Shown here one piece after another: positions 50,721 through 59,119 of a DNA stretch of 64,000 nucleotides; within the stretch, counting starts at the first letter, position 1, and each line of letters begins with the position of its first letter. The DNA comes from Pseudomonas citri (GTDB lineage Bacteria; Pseudomonadota; Gammaproteobacteria; Pseudomonadales; Pseudomonadaceae): positions 1 through 64,000 of the forward strand of contig NZ_JAODAB010000016.1 of NCBI RefSeq assembly GCF_025336485.1, given 5' to 3'. Both the position numbers and the translations under genes were made by a program. A model generated the notes under the pieces. It saw only the letters and a list, made by a program, of their open reading frames with translations. It was not told the DNA's origin and did not search any database.

Positions 50721-51014
50721 ATGACCGTAAGTATTGAAAACGTCGAAAGATCGAAGCCCGTTCCCATCAACATGCGAGCGGATGAAAAAAAACGGAACCT
50801 GATCGATTTGGCAGCTGCTATGTCTGGTCGTGATCGAACCAGCTTTATCCTGGAAGCTGCTTGTCAGAAAGCAGAGGAAGTCATTCTGGATAAGCGTTTG
50901 TTCCTTCTCGACGACGTTGCATTTGACGCATTTGAACAGGCAATGGAAGCCAATCCGATTCGAGGTAACAAATGCCTCCAACAACTTCTCGAAAGACCCA
51001 AACGATGGAGCTGA
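50721..51014 (+). CDS. Ribbon-helix-helix antitoxin (DUF1778, TacA-type)
   Basis: A 97-residue protein. The N-terminal half (SKPVPINMRADEKKRNLIDLAAAMSGRDRTSFILEAAC) is the DUF1778 ribbon-helix-helix domain; the C-terminal tail (DDVAFDAFEQAMEANP) is the part that wraps the toxin. It represses its own promoter with the toxin and neutralises the acetyltransferase. It overlaps the toxin gene by 43 bp. Confidence 0.88.
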   Translation: MTVSIENVERSKPVPINMRADEKKRNLIDLAAAMSGRDRTSFILEAACQKAEEVILDKRLFLLDDVAFDAFEQAMEANPIRGNKCLQQLLERPKRWS

Positions 51015-51493
51015 GGGCTCCAGAAAAGCTGAACGAAGAACACATCCTGGACGAGTTCGATTCAGGCGTGCAGTCGATCAACGATTACCTTCATCGACAG
51101 GCGCGAAAGGCTCAAGCGGCAAAGCAGGCCGTGGTTTACGTTATCTGCCGCAAGGATACGCCTGTCGTCATGGGGTATTACACGCTATCAAGCGGGTCGG
51201 TTGCTCGCGAGAACGTGGCTCCGAAAAACCGCCAACGCAACTCCCCGAACGTCCATCCAGTGACGCTTCTGGGTCGCATGGGCATTACTCTCGAAGCCCA
51301 AGGCCAAGGCTTTGCAATCGACTTGCTGCAAGACGCGATTGAAAGGACGATTACTGCCTCGGCGGCCATTGGCTCCACCGCGTTGATTGTCCACCCGCTC
51401 GACGAGCGGCTGTCCAAATTTTATATAAAGTACGCTGGATTCATCCCTTGCCCAGGGCTGTCACCGGTTACGTTGATGCTGCCGCTGCGGTAA
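50972..51493 (+). CDS. GNAT-family toxin (TacT-type acetyltransferase)
   Basis: A 173-residue acetyltransferase. The segment ELRAPEKLNEEHILDEFDSGVQSINDYL is the usual TacT start, and LLGRMGITLEAQGQGFAIDLLQDAI holds the acetyl-CoA loop (QGQGFA). The Tyr near the end (SKFYIKYAGF) fits the catalytic tyrosine. TacT-type toxins acetylate the amino group of charged tRNAs and stop translation. The start at 50972 has GAGG at good distance; 51005 is an alternative. Confidence 0.88.
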   Translation: MPPTTSRKTQTMELRAPEKLNEEHILDEFDSGVQSINDYLHRQARKAQAAKQAVVYVICRKDTPVVMGYYTLSSGSVARENVAPKNRQRNSPNVHPVTLLGRMGITLEAQGQGFAIDLLQDAIERTITASAAIGSTALIVHPLDERLSKFYIKYAGFIPCPGLSPVTLMLPLR

Positions 51494-51735
51494 CTTTTGG
51501 CAGATCTTCGATGCGAGGCGTCTGTTCGAAGAGCCAACGCGATAGCGCTTGGCTGTGGATTGTTGGGCTCATACTATTCAACCAGGCCCTGCCCTTCTCA
51601 ATGGAGGGCCGGTTGAGTTTCGTCGACAGTATCCATAATAGTTGCCTACCTTTTAGCCGCGCCTCACCCAGCAACATTCCCACTCCAGGTTCTACCCCCT
51701 CATCTTGAACGAATAGATCCAAAGTGCGCGGAGCT
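51494..51735. other. Region without a supported gene between TacT gene and integrase remnant
   Basis: The minus strand is open from 51722 to 51468 and reads GMLLGEARLKGRQLLWILST and onward, which looks somewhat protein-like. There is no clear ribosome binding site and I do not recognise it. Given the neighbouring integrase piece it is likely debris of a former mobile element. Confidence 0.35.
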
Positions 51736-51921
51736 TACCGTGTTACGAAAACCCGGCGCTCCACTCGCAAGGTGCGGCTGCTGGAGCCTGCGTGGGACGC
51801 GCTGCGTAAGCTAGACGCGATCAACCAGACCAAGAGAGCGGAGACGGTAGAGGTCGTCGAGCGGGACAATAAGACGATCCGCAAGCACAAGCTGCGCTTT
51901 GTATTTCTGAATACGAATTCA
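51736..51921 (+). pseudogene. Tyrosine-integrase fragment
   Basis: The frame reads RVTKTRRSTRKVRLLEPAWDAL and then LDAINQTKRAETVEVVERDN with KHKLRFVFLNTNS: the region of phage-type integrases just before the catalytic histidine box (TKTxxSxRxVxLxPxAxxAL). Start, catalytic Arg region upstream and the HxLRH/Tyr end are missing. It lies 118 bp from the 3' end of tRNA-Ser, the usual position of an integrase. So an island once inserted here and was mostly lost. Confidence 0.6.
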
Positions 51922-51983
51922 CGCCTACTGTTTCCTCCCCATTCCCACCGATGTTCCCATATGGGCCTTTTTTGGCCCTCAGA

Positions 51984-52021
51984 AAACACAAAACCCCTGA
52001 AAACTTTAACGTTTTCAGGGG
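51984..52021 (-). terminator. Terminator of tRNA-Ser
   Basis: On the minus strand CCCCTGAAAAC (52021 to 52011) pairs perfectly with GTTTTCAGGGG (52004 to 51994), followed by TTTTGTGTTTT. It lies 18 bp after the CCA end. A strong rho-independent terminator. Confidence 0.88.
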
Positions 52022-52038
52022 TTTAGGCGTTTCAAATT

Positions 52039-52128
52039 TGGCGGTGAAGGAGAGATTCGAACTCTCGATACAGTTTCCTGTATACACACTTTCCAGGCGT
52101 GCTCCTTAAGCCACTCGGACACTTCACC
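52039..52128 (-). tRNA. tRNA-Ser(GGA)
   Basis: The minus strand gives a class II tRNA starting GGTGAAGTGTCCGAGTGGC. The acceptor stem GGTGAAG pairs with CTTCACC, the discriminator is G, and CCA is encoded (52039-52041). Anticodon stem CACGC/GTGTG frames the loop CTGGAAA with anticodon GGA. A long variable arm (ATACAGGAAACTGTAT) and T-arm GAGAGTTCGAATCTCTC complete it. It reads UCC and UCU. The integrase remnant lies at its 3' side. Confidence 0.95.
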
Positions 52129-52436
52129 GTAGCTCTACAAACTGTTCAGTCTGTCGAGGCGCGCTAATGTAGTCGAAAGCCTTGGCGATGGCAAAGGTTT
52201 TTTTCAGAATTTTCATGTGGTTAAGGCCATCCGTCATTTCCAACGCTCTCGGACATGGCAAACCTGCCAATCTTCGGCGCAACGAATGCCCCGCGCGATA
52301 GGGGAAGGTGCGGCCGGTTGGGCAGCGCAGCGGGTTCATGGGCCTGGAGCAGTGACCGGCGAGTCAGTCATGGCGCTTTACCTGTCCTGCCCCGGTGGGT
52401 AACGTCTGCGTCACTTCTTTTACAAGGAATAGCGTC
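52129..52436. other. 308-bp gap between tRNA-Ser and crotonase gene
   Basis: It must hold the tRNA promoter (to the left-reading side) and the crotonase promoter. I see no gene and no repeat. AT-rich DNA near 52180-52220 is compatible with the tRNA promoter but I cannot fix the boxes. Confidence 0.4.
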
Positions 52437-53126
52437 ATGAGCGACTTGATTGCCTACCATCTCGAAGACGGTATCGCGACCCTGACCTTGAACAACGGCA
52501 AGGTCAATGCCATCTCGCCCCAGGTGATCACCGCGTTCAACGCTGCGCTGGACCAGGCGACGGCGGATCGGGCGGTGGTGATCGTTACCGGGCAGCCGGG
52601 GATCCTGTCGGGCGGTTATGACTTGAAAGTGATGACCGCCGGTCCCAAGGAAGCGGTGAGCCTGGTCACCGCGGGCTCGACGCTGACCCGCCGTATGCTG
52701 TCGCACCCCTTCCCCATCGTTGTCGCTTGCCCGGGGCATGCGGTGGCCAAGGGCGCATTCCTGCTGCTTTCGGCGGACTACCGCATCGGTGTGGACGGGC
52801 CGTTCAGCATCGGCCTGAACGAGGTGCAGATCGGCATGACCATGCACCACGCCGGTATCGAGCTGGCCCGTGATCGGCTGCGCAAGTCGGCGTTTCATCG
52901 TTCGGTGATCAATGCCGAGATGTTCAACCCGCAGGGCGCCGTGGATGCTGGTTTCCTCGACAAGGTGGTCGCCGCCGAAGAGCTGCACGACGCCGCCCTG
53001 GAAGCTGCGCGCCAGTTGAAGAAGATCAATATGACGGCCCACAAGAACACCAAATTGAAGGTTCGCAAAGCCCTGCTGGATACGCTGGACAGTGCGATCC
53101 TGCTGGATCAGGAAAGCTTCGGCTAA
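52437..53126 (+). CDS. Enoyl-CoA hydratase/isomerase family protein (crotonase)
   Basis: A 229-residue crotonase-fold protein. The oxyanion-hole segments are GQPGILSGGYDLKVM and PGHAVAKGAFLLLSADYRIG. The usual catalytic Glu pair is not plain (SIGLNEVQIGMTM has one Glu). It may be an enoyl-CoA hydratase or isomerase acting on an unusual acyl-CoA; relatives are annotated as crotonase/enoyl-CoA hydratase without tested substrate. Start ATG 52437 has AAGGAA upstream. Confidence 0.82.
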   Translation: MSDLIAYHLEDGIATLTLNNGKVNAISPQVITAFNAALDQATADRAVVIVTGQPGILSGGYDLKVMTAGPKEAVSLVTAGSTLTRRMLSHPFPIVVACPGHAVAKGAFLLLSADYRIGVDGPFSIGLNEVQIGMTMHHAGIELARDRLRKSAFHRSVINAEMFNPQGAVDAGFLDKVVAAEELHDAALEAARQLKKINMTAHKNTKLKVRKALLDTLDSAILLDQESFG

Positions 53127-53161
53127 CGCCACCAAGTCATTTAACGCTTGCACGGATCATC

Positions 53162-53189
53162 GTGGCGAGGGAGCGGGTTCCCTCGCCAC
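53162..53189. repeat. GTGGCGAGGGA hairpin
   Basis: GTGGCGAGGGA (53162-53172) pairs perfectly with TCCCTCGCCAC (53179-53189). It lies 36 bp after the crotonase stop codon and may end its transcript. Related to the sequences at 23430 and 32649. Confidence 0.7.
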
Positions 53190-53340
53190 TCGTTAGGTCG
53201 ACAGCTCTAGGCCGCTTCTGTCGCGTTACGTTGAAACGTGCGACTTGAACATCATCCATTTCCTACCTCTATAGCAGGCAATTGCCGAAAACAGTGCACG
53301 TCCGTACACTGCGCCACCTTTTGTCCCGGTGGACCTGTAG

Positions 53341-54063
53341 ATGCTGTTTGTTCTGCGTATGCTGTTGATGGGCTTGCACTTTTGCCTGGCGGGTGTGTTT
53401 GGGACGATCCTGGGCCTGTGTCGACCATTCAATCCGGACAACAGCCGTTTATGCGCACGCCTCTATGCATTGCCAGCCATGTGGATCTTGCGCCTGCGGG
53501 TGAAGGCCGATGTTGACACGCTGCGGGGCAAGCCCCAGAGCTGCGTGATCATCGCCAACCACCAATCCAACTATGACCTGTTCGTGTTCGGCAACGTGGT
53601 GCCGCGCCGTACCGTGTGCATCGGCAAGAAGAGCCTGAAATGGGTACCACTGTTCGGACAGTTGTTCTGGCTGGCAGGCAATGTGTTGATCGACCGTGGC
53701 AACGCGATCAAGGCGCGCCGGGCGATGCTGACCACCACCCATACCTTGCAACATGAGGACACGTCGATCTGGGTGTTCCCGGAGGGCACGCGCAATCTGG
53801 GCGAGGATTTGCTGCCCTTCAAGAAAGGCGCATTCCAGATGGCGATTGCGGCCGGGGTGCCGATTGTCCCGGTGTGCGTCAGCAGCTACATCAAGCACAT
53901 GCGCCTCAACCGCTGGCGCAGCGGCGACATTCTCATACGATCATTGCCGGCAATTCCCACGGCAGGGTTGAGCATGGATGACATGCCCCGGCTCATCGCC
54001 CAATGCCGCGAGCAGATGCGCGAGTGCATCGCCTCGATGGACCGGCAGTTGCAAGCCGCGTGA
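53341..54063 (+). CDS. plsC: 1-acyl-sn-glycerol-3-phosphate acyltransferase (PlsC family)
   Basis: A 240-residue membrane-associated acyltransferase making phosphatidic acid. Acyltransferase blocks are NHQSNYD (Hx4D catalytic, block I), GNVLIDRGN (II), FPEGTRN (III) and VPIVPVCVS (IV). An N-terminal hydrophobic helix (MLFVLRMLLMGLHFCLAGVF) anchors it. Pseudomonads carry several PlsC paralogs; which phospholipid pool this one serves is unknown. Its natural terminator is interrupted by an inverted-repeat element. Confidence 0.9.
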   Translation: MLFVLRMLLMGLHFCLAGVFGTILGLCRPFNPDNSRLCARLYALPAMWILRLRVKADVDTLRGKPQSCVIIANHQSNYDLFVFGNVVPRRTVCIGKKSLKWVPLFGQLFWLAGNVLIDRGNAIKARRAMLTTTHTLQHEDTSIWVFPEGTRNLGEDLLPFKKGAFQMAIAAGVPIVPVCVSSYIKHMRLNRWRSGDILIRSLPAIPTAGLSMDDMPRLIAQCREQMRECIASMDRQLQAA

Positions 54064-54066
54064 ATG

Positions 54067-54266
54067 AAAACCCGCCCTCACGGCTAATGCCGATCAGTTA
54101 AGCCACAAACCCGTGGGAGCAAAGCTTGCTCGCGATACAGGCGCCACGACTTCAGATCGCGTCAACTTCATCGCGGGCAAGCCTTGCTCCCACAACAAGC
54201 CTTGCTCCCACAGGGTTTGCACCGTTTGATCCTTAACTGATCGGCGTTACCCTCACGGCGGGTTTT
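54067..54266 (+). terminator. plsC terminator split by an inserted element
   Basis: AAAACCCGCC (54067-54076) and GGCGGGTTTT (54257-54266) are the two arms of a terminator with loop CTCAC, but 180 bp now separate them. CCCTCACGGC occurs on both sides of the insert (54075-54084 and 54250-54259). Removing the insert and one copy restores a compact, standard terminator. Confidence 0.65.
54085..54249. mobile_element. MITE-like element with REP sequences inside
   Basis: A 165-bp insert with terminal inverted repeats: TAATGCCGATCAGTTAAG at the left and, reverse-complemented, TAACGCCGATCAGTTAAG at the right (17 of 18 match). It is flanked by 10-bp direct repeats CCCTCACGGC, the mark of transposition. 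It has no coding capacity. Its interior carries REP units (GTGGGAGCAAAGCTTGCTCGCGAT, in part, and GCGGGCAAGCCTTGCTCCCACA, in part). It would be moved by a transposase encoded elsewhere. Confidence 0.75.
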
Positions 54267-54374
54267 CTTTTGCCGCGACATTGCGCAAATTTTGCTGACG
54301 CCCAAGGAACAGGGCGCGCTAAGCTGGGCAAGTGCCTGCTACTGCCATTTTCCAATAAGAAGTGAATCACCATT

Positions 54375-55346
54375 ATGGGTAGAGTCGTTGCCGCTGCGGT
54401 CTACAGCGCCGGTAAGAAAGTCACCAACATCACCCTCGACGAAGGCAGCGCCTGGGCTGCAAAACCAGGTCATTTCGTTTGGATCGGCCTGGAAGAGCCG
54501 ACAGCCCTGGAACTGACCAACCTGCAACGTCAGTTCAACCTGCACGAACTGGCGATCGAAGACGCCATGGAGAAACACAGTCGTCCCAAGCTGGAGACCT
54601 TTGGCGACGCGCTGTTCATCGTCACCTACTCGCCGATCCGCAAGGACGGCAAGCTGCAGTTCATCGAAACCCATATCTTTGCCGGCAAGGGCTATATCAT
54701 TACCGCCCGCAACGGCCATTCGGCGTCCTACGCCCATGTCCGACAACGCTGTGAGGCGCGTCCCCTGTTGCTAAAGCACGGGGAAGATTTCGTCCTCTAC
54801 GCGATCCTTGATTTCGTCATTGAAAACTACCAACCCATGGGCGAAGCCATCCACGCCGAGATCGATGAGCTGGAGCGCAACGTCCTGTGCAGTTCCCTGA
54901 ACGAACGGGACATCCAGAACCTGCATAGCCTGCGCCGTGACGTGCTGCGCCTGCGCCGTTATGCGGCGCCGATGGTGGAAATCAGCGAAGAACTGCAAAA
55001 ACTCGACTTTCCATTCATCGACAAAAACATGGCCCCCTATTTCCGCGATGTGCAGATCCATGTCACCCGACAGATGGAAGACCTGACGACCCTGGCGGAC
55101 ATTGCCAGCCAGACCATTGAAGTCGGTGTGCTGCTCGAAGCTTCGCGCCAGAGCGTGGTGCAGCGCAAGTTTGCGGCCTGGGCGGCGATCCTGGCGTTCC
55201 CCACGGCCGTGGCCGGGATCTATGGGATGAACTTCCAGGACATGCCAGAGCTAAGCTGGCAATACGGCTACTTTGCGGTGCTGGGGGTTATTGCGGTGGG
55301 CTGCTCCTCGCTGTGGTGGAGCTTCAAACGTTCGGGATGGTTGTAG
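54375..55346 (+). CDS. corA: CorA-family magnesium/cobalt transporter
   Basis: A 323-residue divalent-cation channel. The long cytoplasmic funnel domain (1-260) is helical; the C-terminus has two transmembrane helices with YGMNFQDMPEL carrying the GMN selectivity motif between them. The late loop begins MPEL, standard for CorA. The protein assembles as a pentamer in the inner membrane. A moderate ribosome binding site (AAGAAG) precedes ATG 54375. Confidence 0.93.
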   Translation: MGRVVAAAVYSAGKKVTNITLDEGSAWAAKPGHFVWIGLEEPTALELTNLQRQFNLHELAIEDAMEKHSRPKLETFGDALFIVTYSPIRKDGKLQFIETHIFAGKGYIITARNGHSASYAHVRQRCEARPLLLKHGEDFVLYAILDFVIENYQPMGEAIHAEIDELERNVLCSSLNERDIQNLHSLRRDVLRLRRYAAPMVEISEELQKLDFPFIDKNMAPYFRDVQIHVTRQMEDLTTLADIASQTIEVGVLLEASRQSVVQRKFAAWAAILAFPTAVAGIYGMNFQDMPELSWQYGYFAVLGVIAVGCSSLWWSFKRSGWL

Positions 55347-55413
55347 GAGGCAGCTGCAAGCTGCAAGTTAGCGTCGCCGCTCCGACTTGCAGCTCGTAGC
55401 TCGTAGCTCAGAC

Positions 55414-56124
55414 CTACTTCTGAGCTACGAAACGCATCATCCACTCTGCCACCGTCGTGCCATGGTGTTCCTGGTCCAGGCTCGCCATCCCTTTGCTGTA
55501 GATCTGCTCGCCGAGGTGTTGCTGGCGAATTTCCAGCAAGGCCCGGGAGTAATCGTGGATGAACTCCGGGTGGCCCTGGAAGCACAGCACCTGATCGTTG
55601 ATGTGATAGGCGGCGAATGGGCAGAAATCGCTGGAAGCGATCACCGTGGCATTCTCCGGCAGTTCGGTGACCTGGTCCTGGTGACTGATCAGCAAGGTCA
55701 GTTCTTCCCTCACCGGGCTCATCCAGGGCGCCTTGGCGGCCAGTTTGTAACTATGGGTGCCCACGCCCCAGCCTTGGGTGGCGCGTTCGCTTTTGCCACC
55801 GAGCAACAGCGCCAACAGTTGATGACCAAAGCACACGCCCAACAACTTGTCGCCCCGCTGGTAGCGCTCCAGCAGGTAGGTCTTGAGGGTTTGAATCCAG
55901 GGGTCGGTACCGAAGGAGTCGGCTTTGCTGCCGGTGACCAGGTAGGCGTCGAACTGCTCGTCATCGCTGGGGTAATGGCCTTGCATCACGTTGTAGACGA
56001 CAAATTCGGCGGCAATGGGCTGCTGCGAAAACAGGCGCTGGAACATCTGCCCGTAACCCTGATATTGATCGACCAGTTCTGGACGCAGAATATCGGTTTC
56101 CAGAATGCAGATGCGTAGGGACAT
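55414..56124 (-). CDS. Class I glutamine amidotransferase
   Basis: A 236-residue stand-alone amidotransferase resembling GuaA N-domains. The nucleophile is in LLGVCFGHQLLALLLGG (Cys in GVCFGHQ) and the His/Glu partner in CFQGHPEFIHDY. Such free-standing proteins are used in glutamate/GMP-like transfers or gamma-glutamyl hydrolysis. It begins MSLRICILETD at 56124. It lies next to a beta-oxidation pair with no evident link. Confidence 0.85.
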   Translation of the reverse strand: MSLRICILETDILRPELVDQYQGYGQMFQRLFSQQPIAAEFVVYNVMQGHYPSDDEQFDAYLVTGSKADSFGTDPWIQTLKTYLLERYQRGDKLLGVCFGHQLLALLLGGKSERATQGWGVGTHSYKLAAKAPWMSPVREELTLLISHQDQVTELPENATVIASSDFCPFAAYHINDQVLCFQGHPEFIHDYSRALLEIRQQHLGEQIYSKGMASLDQEHHGTTVAEWMMRFVAQK

Positions 56125-56209
56125 AAAAAATACCTGACACGATGATGGGAATATTGCACACCCCAGAGCCTGCCTCGAAACACGGTCCCAAGGCAAGCCC
56201 CTCAGCGTC

Positions 56210-57886
56210 TCAGAACAGCACCTGCCTGGCGGCTTTTTCCAGCAATAATGCCGGCGGCGAGAAACGCTCGCCATATTGCTCGGCCAGGTACTGGACCCGA
56301 GCCACGAAATCGCGCAATCCATACTGGTTGATGAACTGCAACGCACCGCCGGTCCAGGTCGCGAAGCCAATGCCGAAGATCGAGCCGACGTTGGCGTCGG
56401 CGGTCGAGACCAGCAGGCCCTCTTCCAGACAACGCACCGTTTCCAGGGCCTGGACGAACAACAGGCGATCACGGATATCCTGAGGCGAGATTTGCCCGTC
56501 GGCTTTCTCGAAACGGCGCCTGAGCGGCGGCCAAAGGTGCTTCTGCCCGTCGGCCAGGTATTCATAGAATCCGCCACCGGCGGCCTTGCCCGGTCGCTGG
56601 CACTCAAGGAGCCAGTCGATCACGGTGAATGCCGGATGTTCGATCGGTGTTTTCCCTTCTACTTGAAGGTCCTTGGCAGTTTGCGCGCGGATATGGCTCA
56701 TCAGGCTGAGGGAAATTTCGTCAGAAATCGCCAACGGCCCGCCCCGCATCCCGGCCTTGCGCGCTTCGGTCTCGATCATCGGCGCACTCACGCCTTCGCC
56801 GAGCATGGCGATGCCTTCATGGGTATAGGCGCCGAGTACCCGGGAGCTGAAGGAGCCCGGTCGGTCGTTGAGCACAATCGGCGTCTCGTTGATCTGCAGA
56901 ACAGAATCGCTCGCTTCGTTGGTGCCGGCGCCCTTGATGATTTCCCAAGACGCAAGACCCTGTGAGTGAGCACCGCCTGCCTTGATCTCGTTGAGCTGGA
57001 ACCAGAAGGTGCCCATCAGGTTCTTCGCCACCTGGCTAGTCGCAAGCTCGGTGAAATAGCGGGTTTCGATCAGGTGGGCGATGTCGAAATCCACCTGGGC
57101 TCCTTCCACTGCGGCACAGAGGATTTTCTCCGGTGCCGGCAGGCACCCCTGGGTCTTGTTACGCAGGATTGAGGGCGCGATCGCCAGCATGGACGCGACG
57201 CCAGGGTCGGACGGCGTGCCGCCTGGAATCCGATAGCCCTTCACGTCCCATGGCTGAGCCACGCAGGGGTTAGCAAGAATCCAGGTGCGGGCCTTGGCGA
57301 GCAATTGCTCGCGATCTTCTGCCAAATCCTCGATCAAACCGGCCTGCTGCGCTTGTCGAGCACTGACCTTCTGACCTTCGAGCAGATACGGCAAGGCCTT
57401 TTCCAGGCCGAGCAGGCGCACCATCCGTACCACCCCGCCGCCACCTGGGAGCAAGCCGAAGGTGACTTCCGGCAGGCCGATCTGCACCGACGGCTGGTCC
57501 AGCGCCACGCGATGATGGCAGGCCAGGCAGATTTCCCAACCACCGCCGAGGGCGGCGCCGTTGATGGCCGCCACCACGGGCTTGCCCAGGGTTTCCAAGG
57601 CGCGCAATTGCGTCTTGAGTTCCAGGACTGCGTCGTAGAAAACCTGGGCTCTGGTTTTGTCGACGTTGATCAGTTCGTTGAAATCGCAACCCGCTGAGAA
57701 GGTGCGCTTGGCCGAGGTGATGATCACTCCGGCAATCGAATTCTTTTCAGCCAGCAAACGCTCGACACAGGCGGCCATGGCCTGGCGGTACAGGGCGTTC
57801 ATGGTATTAGCGCTCTGGCCCGGTGAATCCAGGGTCAGGACGACGATCCGGTCCGGGCCGGTTTCGTAGCGGATGGCATCGGTCAT
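56210..57886 (-). CDS. FadB/FadJ-like protein lacking the NAD-binding domain
   Basis: A 558-residue protein. Residues 1-310 are a crotonase domain (oxyanion segments FSAGCDFNEL and GAALGGGWEICLACHHR; Glu140 in GLPEVTFG) that would hydrate enoyl-CoA. The 3-hydroxyacyl-CoA dehydrogenase half should start with a Rossmann domain (GAGMMGAGIA-like) of some 180 residues. Instead, IKAGGAHSQGLASW runs straight into EIIKGAGTNEAS and the C-terminal domain. The reading frame stays open. The dehydrogenase should be inactive. Upstream 27 bp lies the thiolase gene, with which it forms a beta-oxidation operon. Confidence 0.85.
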   Translation of the reverse strand: MTDAIRYETGPDRIVVLTLDSPGQSANTMNALYRQAMAACVERLLAEKNSIAGVIITSAKRTFSAGCDFNELINVDKTRAQVFYDAVLELKTQLRALETLGKPVVAAINGAALGGGWEICLACHHRVALDQPSVQIGLPEVTFGLLPGGGGVVRMVRLLGLEKALPYLLEGQKVSARQAQQAGLIEDLAEDREQLLAKARTWILANPCVAQPWDVKGYRIPGGTPSDPGVASMLAIAPSILRNKTQGCLPAPEKILCAAVEGAQVDFDIAHLIETRYFTELATSQVAKNLMGTFWFQLNEIKAGGAHSQGLASWEIIKGAGTNEASDSVLQINETPIVLNDRPGSFSSRVLGAYTHEGIAMLGEGVSAPMIETEARKAGMRGGPLAISDEISLSLMSHIRAQTAKDLQVEGKTPIEHPAFTVIDWLLECQRPGKAAGGGFYEYLADGQKHLWPPLRRRFEKADGQISPQDIRDRLLFVQALETVRCLEEGLLVSTADANVGSIFGIGFATWTGGALQFINQYGLRDFVARVQYLAEQYGERFSPPALLLEKAARQVLF

Positions 57887-57913
57887 GAAAAAAGCATTCC
57901 TTGAAGTCGGGGC

Positions 57914-59119
57914 TCAGAGGCGTTCGATGACGGTGGCAATGCCCATGCCGCCACCGACACAGAGGGTCGCCAGGCCATAGCGCAGACGCCGCGCCTCCAA
58001 TTCGTCGAGCAACGTGCCAAGGATGGCGCACCCGGTAGCACCCAAGGGATGCCCCAGTGCGATGGAGCCGCCATTGACGTTGACCTTGGCGGGGTCGATG
58101 GCCATGTCCTTGATGAACTTGAGCACCACGCTGGCGAAGGCTTCGTTGACTTCGAACAGGTCGATGTCCTGCACCCGCAACCCAGCCTTGGCCAACGCCT
58201 TGCGAGTGGCCGGCGCCGGGCCGGTGAGCATGATGGTCGGGTCGGTGCTGATGACGGCCGTGGCGACGATTCGCGCCCGAGGCTGCAAACCCAGGGCAAG
58301 CCCCTTGGCTTCGGAACCGATCAACATCAGGGCGGCTCCGTCGACGATGCCGGAACTGTTGCCCGGCGTGTGCACATGGTCGACTCGCTCGAGCTGGCTA
58401 TAGACCCGCAGCGCCGTGCCGTCGAAGCCCATCTGGCCCATGGTCGCGAAACTCGGCTTGAGCTTGCCCAGGCCTTCGAGCGTGGAGTCGGCACGGATGA
58501 ATTCGTCGTGGTCCAGCAGGACAATGCCGTTCTGGTCCCGCACCGGCACCAGGGATCTATCGAACGAGCCATCGGCCCGGGCGCGTGCCGCTTTCTGCTG
58601 GGAATGCAGCGCATAGCGATCGACGTCCTCGCGGCTGAAGCCTTCCAACGTGGCGATCAGGTCGGCGCCGATGCCTTGGGGGATGTAATGCCCGTGCAGG
58701 TTGGCTTGCGGGTCCAGCGCCCACGCACCGCCATCGCTGCCCATGGGCACCCGCGACATGGACTCGACGCCACCGGCCACCACCAGGTCTTCGAACCCGG
58801 AGCGCACTTTCATGGCGGCCAGGTTGACCGCCTCCAGGCCCGAGGCGCAAAACCGGTTGAGTTGCACGCCCGGCACGCTGACGTCCCAATCGGCCAGCAG
58901 CGCCGCAGTCTTGGCGATATCGGCGCCCTGCTCGCCGATCGGGGTCACGCATCCGAGCACAATGTCGTCGACCTGGCGGGTGTCCAGGCTCATGCGTTGC
59001 TGAAAGGCGTCGAGCAAGCCAGCCAGCAAGGTGATCGGCTTGACACTGTGCAAGGCGCCATCGGCCTTGCCTTTGCCACGTGGGGTACGTAACGCGTCGA
59101 AAATCAAAGCTTCGGTCAT
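57914..59119 (-). CDS. Acetyl-CoA C-acetyltransferase (thiolase)
   Basis: A 401-residue thiolase. The nucleophilic cysteine is in LNRFCASGLEAV, the histidine in SIALGHPLGATGC, and the second cysteine in LCVGGGMG. NEAFASVVL carries the Asn-Glu-Ala-Phe motif. It performs the last step of beta-oxidation on an unknown chain. Its operon partner is the FadB-like protein missing its dehydrogenase domain. Confidence 0.92.
   Translation of the reverse strand: MTEALIFDALRTPRGKGKADGALHSVKPITLLAGLLDAFQQRMSLDTRQVDDIVLGCVTPIGEQGADIAKTAALLADWDVSVPGVQLNRFCASGLEAVNLAAMKVRSGFEDLVVAGGVESMSRVPMGSDGGAWALDPQANLHGHYIPQGIGADLIATLEGFSREDVDRYALHSQQKAARARADGSFDRSLVPVRDQNGIVLLDHDEFIRADSTLEGLGKLKPSFATMGQMGFDGTALRVYSQLERVDHVHTPGNSSGIVDGAALMLIGSEAKGLALGLQPRARIVATAVISTDPTIMLTGPAPATRKALAKAGLRVQDIDLFEVNEAFASVVLKFIKDMAIDPAKVNVNGGSIALGHPLGATGCAILGTLLDELEARRLRYGLATLCVGGGMGIATVIERL

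Noticed and set aside
54085..54249. A CRISPR-like reading of the repeated GCAAGCCTTGCTCCCACA units
   Set aside because: Only two or three imperfect, inverted and irregularly spaced copies exist; they are REP units inside an inverted-repeat element. No CRISPR array or cas gene is seen in the window.
56125..56607. N-terminal extension of the glutamine amidotransferase frame to 56607
   Set aside because: The extension overlaps the FadB-like gene in another frame and the family starts at MSLRICILETD (56124).
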